Assembly: GCF_963664965.1 (NCBI RefSeq)
Contig: NZ_OY761823.1
Span: forward strand, 2,056,001 to 2,120,000
DNA: 64,000 nt
Origin: an uncultured Pseudodesulfovibrio sp.
Lineage (GTDB): Bacteria > Desulfobacterota > Desulfovibrionia > Desulfovibrionales > Desulfovibrionaceae
Reading direction: 5' to 3'
Shown piece after piece: positions 42,977-49,048 of this stretch (its first letter is position 1; every line of letters starts with the position of its first letter). The notes under the pieces are model-generated. The model was not told the DNA's origin. It saw only the letters and a list, made by a program, of their open reading frames with translations, and did no database searches. The position numbers and the translations under genes are program-made.

Positions 42977-43705
42977 TTACAGGCCGTTGTTCCTGATGAT
43001 GACCTTTGCTTCCGGAGTTTCAAGGAAACGCAGGAAGTCAGCCGTTTCAGCCGTGTGTTCACGGGTTTTCAGGGGAGCGGCAATGATCTTGATCGGGGAG
43101 TAGTCCTTTTCATTAAGAATGATGTAGCCGCCCAGTTTGTCTGCGACGTTGAGCGTATGGGTGAGGTTCATGAATCCCATATCCACTTCCTTGGTCGTCA
43201 GGTAGGAAAAGACCTGCGGAACGGTGGCGACTTCCACCAGTCTGGGCTTGATGCCGGGGAGCCTCTTCGTGGTCGTCAGGTACTGCCGTGCGGCCTTGCC
43301 ATAGATGGCTTTTTGCGTATCCGGCAGTGCGATCCGTCCGGCTTCCGGATTATCCAGATCTGTGACTGCGGAGAATGTGCTCTGTTTGGCAAATGCCAGA
43401 ACCAGTTTGCCGCGTCCGAGTTCCAGTTCATTTTCGAGCGGCAGTTCCGCCTTGGTCAGAAATGTCCTGTCACCAAGAACGATATCGACTTTACCGCTCT
43501 GCTTTGCCTGTGTGGTGACGCGGGCCATGTTGCCGTAAATGAGATCGACAGAGTGGCCTGTTTTTTGTTTGTAGGCGGCATTGAGGGCATTGACCATTTT
43601 CTTGTAGCCGCCGCCGGATGCGAGAACCGCGTTGTCGGCAAGGGCGACGGAGGAAAGGGTGAGGACAATGAATGCGCTGACAAGCAGCGTACGAATGGCT
43701 TTCAT
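42977..43705 (-). CDS. modA: Molybdate ABC transporter periplasmic binding protein
   Basis: A 242-residue precursor. Sec signal MKAIRTLLVSAFIVLTLSSVALA is cleaved near residue 23. ASGGGYKKMVNALNAAYKQKTG and LIYGNMARVTTQAKQSGKVDIVLGD follow the ModA pattern (AASL and YGSSG equivalents are altered to ASGG and YGNMA). This divergence may mean changed oxyanion contacts. It starts at 43705 behind AAGGAA, eleven bases after modC. Confidence 0.88.
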   Translation of the reverse strand: MKAIRTLLVSAFIVLTLSSVALADNAVLASGGGYKKMVNALNAAYKQKTGHSVDLIYGNMARVTTQAKQSGKVDIVLGDRTFLTKAELPLENELELGRGKLVLAFAKQSTFSAVTDLDNPEAGRIALPDTQKAIYGKAARQYLTTTKRLPGIKPRLVEVATVPQVFSYLTTKEVDMGFMNLTHTLNVADKLGGYIILNEKDYSPIKIIAAPLKTREHTAETADFLRFLETPEAKVIIRNNGL

Positions 43706-43716
43706 GATGCGTTCCT

Positions 43717-44406
43717 TTAAGAGTAGAGGGGTGAAACGGAAAGGGCTTGTTCCTGGGGACGCTGTTGGCGGGTCAGCCAATCCGGTGTGATGCGCCCCTT
43801 TTCAACGGCGATGACCCTATCGCCGAGGCGGTCGGCCTCGTTGAGGTCGTGTGTTACGTGCAGAATGGGGATTCCAAGGTCTTTTTTCATTTCCGCAAGC
43901 AAAGAACAGAGGTATTTGCGCGTGGCAACATCAAGCGCCGAAAACGGTTCATCAAGCAGCAGCAGGTCGGGTTCGCGTGCGAGTGCCTGACAGAAGGCGG
44001 TTCGCTGCCTTTCTCCGCCGGAAATGGTGTCGGGTCTCTTGTTCTTCAGATGGCTGATTTCAAAGGCCCGCATCAGACTGTCCGCCGTGTCCGGTTTCTG
44101 CGCGCCAAAGGTGATGTTCTGACGGACCGTCATGTGCGGGAAAAGGGTGTAGTCCTGAAAGACCAGTCCGATTTTTCTTTTATGAGTGGGGACACAATGG
44201 TTCGTGTTCGTGTCAGTCCATAGGGTATCGCCAAGGGCTATCGTTCCCCGGTCCGGATGCTCCAGTCCTGCGATGGTCCTGACGAGTGTTGTCTTTCCAG
44301 CACCGGAGGGGCCGACGATTGCAGTCAATTCACCGGCTGGACAGGAGAAATCCGTCCTCAGTTCGTAATGCTCCAGTTGCTTTGCTATGTTGACTGTCAG
44401 TGTCAT
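43717..44406 (-). CDS. modC: Molybdate ABC transporter ATPase, short form
   Basis: A 229-residue ATPase: Walker A GPSGAGKTT, Q-loop FQDYTLFPH, signature SGGERQRTAFCQALA, Walker B LLLDEPFSALD, switch HVTHDL. Canonical ModC has about 350 residues with a C-terminal MOP/TOBE domain; that domain is missing here. The start at 44406 (MTLTVNIAKQ) is preferred to one ten codons upstream. The order is modC-modA-modB-DUF364, divergent from tunR. Confidence 0.9.
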   Translation of the reverse strand: MTLTVNIAKQLEHYELRTDFSCPAGELTAIVGPSGAGKTTLVRTIAGLEHPDRGTIALGDTLWTDTNTNHCVPTHKRKIGLVFQDYTLFPHMTVRQNITFGAQKPDTADSLMRAFEISHLKNKRPDTISGGERQRTAFCQALAREPDLLLLDEPFSALDVATRKYLCSLLAEMKKDLGIPILHVTHDLNEADRLGDRVIAVEKGRITPDWLTRQQRPQEQALSVSPLYS

Positions 44407-44511
44407 ATCTTTCCGTTGCTGTTTCTGTTGCTGCAATGAAGCGCCGTGTTGGTGCGGCCTTGTGTCGTTTGCTAAATTCTCCTATGTTTTGTGCGGTTAT
44501 TCAGCAACCCT

Positions 44512-44537
44512 GTCACGCGAATGAATGAATGCGTGAC
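44512..44537. promoter_or_regulatory. 26-bp palindrome between modC and tunR, candidate TunR site
   Basis: GTCACGC (44512-44518) and GCGTGAC (44531-44537) flank 12 bases. Taken as 11-6-11 it fits the geometry of XerC/XerD recombination sites, from which the TunR binding domain derives. It ends 18 bases before the tunR start and about 105 bases upstream of modC, so it could both autoregulate tunR and activate modCAB. Confidence 0.6.
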
Positions 44538-44555
44538 TTTTCATGAGAAAGAGCA

Positions 44556-45617
44556 ATGAACGACACCAAGATATCCGGTAAAGTCTCGCCTCAGGACGTT
44601 TTCAGTGTTTCTGACGAGGTGAATTATCTCGAACCTTCGCAGCTTGCGGGGTTCGAAAAGTCATTTCTGCAATGGAAGAATGCCGCCAGTCGTGCGGACA
44701 GCGTTCGCGCCAGAGGGCGGATGTGGCTTCTGTTTTTGCTGTTGAGGCATTCGGGAGCACGGTTGGGGGAAGTGCTGGCGCTGGATGATTCGTGTGCCTT
44801 TGAATCCGAAGGTTCGGTGGTCTGTTTCGGACGGGCGGACAGGGTGCGGAGGGTCCCACTTCCCGATGACCTGTTTTCCGAGATAACCGAAGCCCTGGAA
44901 AGCCCGATGGGATGTGGACTGCGCGGGCAGTTTTTTCATGTGGACCCCGGATATTTCCGGCGTATCTGCTATGCCCGCGGCAGGGAGTGCGGCCTGCCCA
45001 AGGCATTGGCATGTCCAAGGGCGCTGCGAAATACGCGGGCTGTCGAATTGCTTCGCGGTGGTGTTCCCATCACCGTGGTCAAGGAAATCCTCGGTCAGTC
45101 TTCACTCAATCTTACGGCGGGATTTCAACAGTTCTCTCAAGGTGAGGCCGCGTCAATCGTTCGGACTGCACAGCAGGCAATGTGCAAGCAGACCAGTGCG
45201 CGCAATGCCTTTGTCGGTACTGTGATCGACGTTGAACGGGACTCGATCATGTCGCAGGTCGTTATGGAGACGCGAACGGGCGTGCGGATCAGCGCGGTCA
45301 TTACGACAGAAAGTCAGCGCAATCTGAAAATCGTTCCGGGGAGTCCCGTCATCGCGACAATCAAGGCTCCGCTGGTCAACGTTCTTTCATGTGACGGGCT
45401 TCCTGCGGGAAGTGCGCGGAATCGTCTCCGGGCGACTGTCCTTCGTGCCACCCATTCTCCGGTGCTGTCGGAAGTGATAGGCCGGTTGGATGACGGCACT
45501 GAAGTGTGTGCCCTTATCTCGGCCGAAAGTACGAAAAACCTCGCCCTCGAGTCCGGGGATGAAGTGGAATTCTGGTTCAAGGCCCTGTCCGTGGTCTTGA
45601 ATACTGTTCAGTTGTAA
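44556..45617 (+). CDS. tunR: TunR-type regulator: inactivated tyrosine recombinase with two MOP domains
   Basis: A 353-residue protein. Residues about 25-205 follow a XerC/XerD catalytic domain, including HSGARLGEVLAL (Arg R69) and ALRNTRAVELLRGGVPITVV. By alignment the active site is destroyed: the HxLRH histidines are R155 and N159, LGH is LGQ (Q181), and the nucleophilic tyrosine is F190. Residues about 215-278 and 286-350 are two MOP/TOBE oxyanion-binding domains. This matches the TunR family known in sulfate-reducing deltaproteobacteria, which bind DNA and sense tungstate/molybdate. It is divergent from modC. It should not be annotated as an integrase. Confidence 0.9.
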   Translation: MNDTKISGKVSPQDVFSVSDEVNYLEPSQLAGFEKSFLQWKNAASRADSVRARGRMWLLFLLLRHSGARLGEVLALDDSCAFESEGSVVCFGRADRVRRVPLPDDLFSEITEALESPMGCGLRGQFFHVDPGYFRRICYARGRECGLPKALACPRALRNTRAVELLRGGVPITVVKEILGQSSLNLTAGFQQFSQGEAASIVRTAQQAMCKQTSARNAFVGTVIDVERDSIMSQVVMETRTGVRISAVITTESQRNLKIVPGSPVIATIKAPLVNVLSCDGLPAGSARNRLRATVLRATHSPVLSEVIGRLDDGTEVCALISAESTKNLALESGDEVEFWFKALSVVLNTVQL

Positions 45618-45639
45618 GGCTGACTGAAAGTGAATGAAA

Positions 45640-45671
45640 AAGGCCCTGCGGTTTCCCGTAGGGCCTTCTCT
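45640..45671. terminator. Bidirectional terminator between tunR and trmO
   Basis: A 12-bp stem (45640-45651 with 45656-45667, one G-U pair) closes a TTTC loop. A tract of A lies before and CTCTT after, so it can serve both converging genes. Confidence 0.85.
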
Positions 45672-45676
45672 TATGG

Positions 45677-46165
45677 CTATTTATCTGCGAACCGTTTGTC
45701 GGATCGAATTGTCTCGGCCTTGTGGGCGTTTTCATCCAGCCAGCCGAAGCGGTCCGCAGAGGGCGCATCGAATTTGGCTACATATGGTTTGATGTCCAGC
45801 AGGGGGGTGCCGTCGAGAACGTCGATTCCCCGGATATGCAGGATGTTGCCTTCGATTTTCTCCAGACAGACAATGGACATGCCGATCATGTTCGGGCGGC
45901 GTGGTGCGCGTGTGGAGAACAGGCCGCGCTTTACGGTGTCCATGAAAGGGATGACGGTCAGTTCGTAATCCGTGTTCTGGTGGAAGTGGTAGATCAGGTG
46001 GATATGCGAGAATCCGTCCAGATCCTGAAGCCCTGCCGCCAACTCTTCTCGTAGATGGACTTCTCCAACGACGTCCTTTGCCCCGGTGGGCTGGATGGGC
46101 ATGTCTCCCAATTTCTTGAAGGGAGTATGTATGGTTCCTATCGGATTGAATTCTATGGAATCCAT
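45677..46165 (-). CDS. trmO: tRNA (t6A37-N6)-methyltransferase TrmO/TsaA
   Basis: A 162-residue single-domain TsaA/YaeB protein: FNPIGTIHTPF, FSHIHLIYHFHQ, FSTRAPRRPNMIGMSIV and LDIKPYVAKFDAP are family hallmarks. E. coli TrmO methylates N6-threonylcarbamoyladenosine-37 of tRNA-Thr. This copy lacks the longer C-terminal part of the E. coli protein. The start at 46165 (MDSIEFNPIG) is chosen over the longer frame. It is 17 bases after a molybdate-type ATPase gene and likely co-transcribed with that transporter. Confidence 0.85.
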   Translation of the reverse strand: MDSIEFNPIGTIHTPFKKLGDMPIQPTGAKDVVGEVHLREELAAGLQDLDGFSHIHLIYHFHQNTDYELTVIPFMDTVKRGLFSTRAPRRPNMIGMSIVCLEKIEGNILHIRGIDVLDGTPLLDIKPYVAKFDAPSADRFGWLDENAHKAETIRSDKRFADK

Positions 46166-46182
46166 TTTCAGACTACCGCCTT

Positions 46183-47244
46183 TTATGCGAGTTTGACGTT
46201 GGCTGCCTTGACGCCGAGGAATGATGTGCTTTTGCGTTCCAGATTCAGCTCCTGAAAGGCGCTGGAAGTGACAACCGCCGGGATGCATACCTCGCCGCTT
46301 CGGAAAGTGAGGTGGTACAGCACGCCTTCCTTGTAATAATCCTCAAGTGTCGCCTGCACAAGGTTTTGTATGGAAGTTTTCTCCGGACGTTCCTGAAAAA
46401 CCATCACGTTTTCCGGGCGAAGTGCAACACGGACCTGTTCGCCCTCTTTTGCGTGGTCGATCGTGGATAGCTGCAAGCCTTGGATATCCACGTTGCAACG
46501 GCCGTTGCAACCGGGCAGAACCGTGCCGTCATAGATGGTTGCGCCGACAAAATCCGCGATAAACCGGCTATTTGGGCGGTTGAACACGCATTGCATGGTG
46601 TCGTGCTGTTCCAGTTTGCCGTTACGCATGATTGCCACACGGTCAGCCAGCGCCCATACGTCGTCCATGTCATGCGTGATGTGCAGAACGGTGATGTCGG
46701 TGTCGCGCATGATGTTACGCAGCAGCGAACGGGTGGTCTGCCGGGTTTGCGGATCAAGCGCGGACAGCGGTTCATCCATGAGCAGAAGCCGCGGTTCGAC
46801 CACCAGTGCGCGGGCAAGGGCCGTACGCTGTTGCTCGCCGCCGGACAGGGTGGGGGGCTTGCGGTGCAGAATGTGGCTGATGTTCAGGTTCTCGGCCATT
46901 TTCAGTATCTTTTGCCGTCTGCTTTCCTTGTCCCGGTCGATCTTTTTCAGCCCGTATTCAATGTTGCTGAATACGTCCTTGTGCGGGAGCAGGGCATAAT
47001 CCTGATATACGATGCCGATGCGTCTTTTTTCAGGCGGATCGTCGGTGATATCGCGTCCGTCAAGGAAAACGCGTCCTTTTTTCGGACGATAGAAACCGAT
47101 GATGCATTCCAGCAGAATGGTTTTGCCAGCGCCGGTCGGTCCCATGATCGTATGGTACTCGCCTCGTCCAAGCTCGATGGAAACGCCCTTGAGAGAGAAT
47201 TCACCGAGATTGATGTGCATGTCTTCCACGCGTAAGAAACTCAT
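46183..47244 (-). CDS. Molybdate/tungstate-type ABC transporter ATPase with TOBE domain
   Basis: A 353-residue ATPase: Walker A GPTGAGKTI, Q-loop YQDYALLPH, signature LSGGEQQRTALARAL, Walker B LLMDEPLSALDP, switch HITHDMDD. Residues about 240-350 form a C-terminal TOBE/MOP-type domain. It is the long form missing from the modC at 43717. A neighbouring ModA-type binding protein suggests molybdate or tungstate; WtpC-like tungstate transport is possible. It overlaps the permease gene by four bases. Confidence 0.88.
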   Translation of the reverse strand: MSFLRVEDMHINLGEFSLKGVSIELGRGEYHTIMGPTGAGKTILLECIIGFYRPKKGRVFLDGRDITDDPPEKRRIGIVYQDYALLPHKDVFSNIEYGLKKIDRDKESRRQKILKMAENLNISHILHRKPPTLSGGEQQRTALARALVVEPRLLLMDEPLSALDPQTRQTTRSLLRNIMRDTDITVLHITHDMDDVWALADRVAIMRNGKLEQHDTMQCVFNRPNSRFIADFVGATIYDGTVLPGCNGRCNVDIQGLQLSTIDHAKEGEQVRVALRPENVMVFQERPEKTSIQNLVQATLEDYYKEGVLYHLTFRSGEVCIPAVVTSSAFQELNLERKSTSFLGVKAANVKLA

Positions 47245-48023
47245 AGTTTTGCTTCCGTCTTTTCAAAGATGAAGATGGCGATGAATGACACCGCGACAAG
47301 CATGATTCCGCTGGTCAGGGCCATGCCCATGTTTCCGTAGGAAATGTTCAGGTACAGCGTGATCGGCAGGGTCTCGGTGCGCATGTACGAACCGCCTGCG
47401 AGGATGAGAACGGTGCCGAATGTGCCGATGCAGCGCGCAAAGGCAATGACGGTTGAGGCGAGAATGCCGTTACCGGCCAGAGGCAGGGAGACCCTGATGA
47501 ATGTCTCGAACTGCGTGTATCCGAGGCTTCTGGATACGAATTCCATTCGCGGGTTGATGTAGTCGAAGGTCGATTTCATGATGCGGACGGAATAGGGTAG
47601 GGCCGTGAAAAACTGGGCCGCTACCACGCCTTTCTGGGTAAAGACGAAGTCCAGTCCAATGGCACTGAGCGCCTTGCCTATCGGAGTCTTGCCGAACAGG
47701 AGCAGCAGGCACAGGCCGAGGACCAGTTCGGGAAAGGCGACCGGAAGGTCGAGAATGGTCTTCACGATACCTTTTCCCCAGAAGTCGAGCCGGGACAGGG
47801 TAAAACCGATGGGCAATGCGAACGCCATGACCAGAAAGGTGGAAATGAAACCCGTTACGAGCGAAAGTTTCAGCGAGAGCCGCATTTCCTCGTTCCAGAC
47901 ATTTGCCATGACATCTTCAAAAGTCGGCACCATGAACAGGGCCCCGATCGCGCAGATCAGAAGCCCTGTGATGAGAAACGAACTGAAAAGAAGTCCGGCC
48001 TTGAATGGGCCTATTTTACGCAT
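47241..48023 (-). CDS. Molybdate/tungstate-type ABC transporter permease
   Basis: A 260-residue permease with about six membrane segments and a docking loop near SRSLGYTQFETFIRVSLPLA. The sequence LDLPVAFPELVLGLCLLLLFG matches ModB/WtpB/CysT-type permeases. It overlaps the binding-protein gene by 13 bases and the ATPase gene by four. Confidence 0.88.
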   Translation of the reverse strand: MRKIGPFKAGLLFSSFLITGLLICAIGALFMVPTFEDVMANVWNEEMRLSLKLSLVTGFISTFLVMAFALPIGFTLSRLDFWGKGIVKTILDLPVAFPELVLGLCLLLLFGKTPIGKALSAIGLDFVFTQKGVVAAQFFTALPYSVRIMKSTFDYINPRMEFVSRSLGYTQFETFIRVSLPLAGNGILASTVIAFARCIGTFGTVLILAGGSYMRTETLPITLYLNISYGNMGMALTSGIMLVAVSFIAIFIFEKTEAKL

Positions 48024-48784
48024 CGTTCAAAGCCCCATTTTTCCCATATTTTCAAGCCGTCTTCGGATGCGATGTAGTCATTGAGCTGGATGGCGAGCGG
48101 GTTGTCCTTTGCAGAGATGTGAACGGCCGTGGGGATGGTCTTGATGAGATTGCGCTTTGCATCAATGGCCACGGTGCTGACTTTGCCTTTTCCTTCAGCC
48201 CATGTGGTGACGTCCAGCCAGTTGATCGTTGCATTGGCCTGATCCAGTGCCGCGTAGATGAGCAACTGGTTGGCGGTGGGGGTGAAGACCACCACGTTGG
48301 GTTTGACCGCGTCCCACAGACCCGCCTTGGTCAGCATTTTCTTGGCGACCTTGCCGATTGCGGCGGCTTTGGGGTCGCCGAGGGCCACTTTGACTCCCGG
48401 CCGGGTCAGATCGTCCAGGGATTTGATGTTTGCGGGGTTGCCGCTCGGCACGACGATGACCGGCACATGCTTGACGATGGTTTTCATGGTGGACTGGTCA
48501 ATCCAGCCGTTTTTGATGGCGTCCTTGGTGTATTTTTCAGCGCCGGGAATAAAGACGTCGCAGGTCTGGCCCACGCCGAGCATTCCGAAGATTTCGCCGG
48601 AACTGCCGTAGTGGACGTCGATGGTCACGTTGTGCTTCTTTTCAAAATTCTGGCGAAGCTCTTCCATGGGCTTCATGAGGCCTGCGCCTGAGAAAATTTT
48701 CAGGTTTTCGGCGTAGACGGTTGAGGACAGACAGAGCGTAAAGAGAAAAAGACAGGAAATGAGGGCAATAATACGGCGGGACAT
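48011..48784 (-). CDS. Molybdate/tungstate-type periplasmic binding protein
   Basis: A 257-residue ModA-family precursor. The signal ends near STVYA. LKIFSGAGLMKPMEELRQ and VHYGSSGEIFGMLGVGQTCDVFIPG align with the ModA ligand loops, keeping the YGSSG serines that the other modA (42977) has lost. Which oxyanion it prefers is open. First gene of a four-gene set ending with trmO. Confidence 0.87.
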   Translation of the reverse strand: MSRRIIALISCLFLFTLCLSSTVYAENLKIFSGAGLMKPMEELRQNFEKKHNVTIDVHYGSSGEIFGMLGVGQTCDVFIPGAEKYTKDAIKNGWIDQSTMKTIVKHVPVIVVPSGNPANIKSLDDLTRPGVKVALGDPKAAAIGKVAKKMLTKAGLWDAVKPNVVVFTPTANQLLIYAALDQANATINWLDVTTWAEGKGKVSTVAIDAKRNLIKTIPTAVHISAKDNPLAIQLNDYIASEDGLKIWEKWGFERCVK

Positions 48785-48830
48785 TTTCGAACTCCGGTTA
48801 TGAGTTTTGATACAACTGTACCAAAGTAGA

Positions 48831-48850
48831 GTTCCAGACCGCCTTGGAAC
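48831..48850. repeat. GTTCCA-N8-TGGAAC inverted repeat
   Basis: Perfect six-base arms, about 47 bases upstream of the binding-protein start on the minus strand, a normal operator distance for a repressor or activator site. Confidence 0.45.
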
Positions 48851-48912
48851 CGAACTGATTCATAACGCCGTTCCGATTTCCCTCAAATTTGACCCCGGAC
48901 CGGATCGCGTGC

Positions 48913-48926
48913 TGCACGAACGTGCA
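48913..48926. repeat. TGCACG-AA-CGTGCA palindrome
   Basis: Perfect six-base arms with a two-base spacer, about 130 bases upstream of the second oxyanion transporter. No factor can be named. Confidence 0.4.
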
Positions 48927-49048
48927 TTATGTTGCGATGGGAATAATGTATGTTCGGCAATTTTTCAATTACTATAATCTATGGCGTGAATCGACACTTG
49001 CAGTATGCCGCGTTCCGTGGGCTGTTTGTTGTGAGACAGGCGCTCAGG

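Larger units (their letters stand above)
48785..49048. other. Upstream region of the second oxyanion transporter, with two palindromes
   Basis: The 264 bases hold the promoter of the minus-strand binding-protein gene and the 3' flank of the sigma-54 activator. GTTCCA-N8-TGGAAC lies at 48831-48850 and TGCACG-AA-CGTGCA at 48913-48926. Neither resembles the modC/tunR palindrome. No clear promoter hexamers and no terminator for the 49049 gene are seen. Confidence 0.5.

Noticed and set aside
44556-45617. Phage integrase or mobile element
   Set aside because: Catalytic Tyr and His residues are missing, MOP domains follow, and no attachment sites or other phage genes are near.
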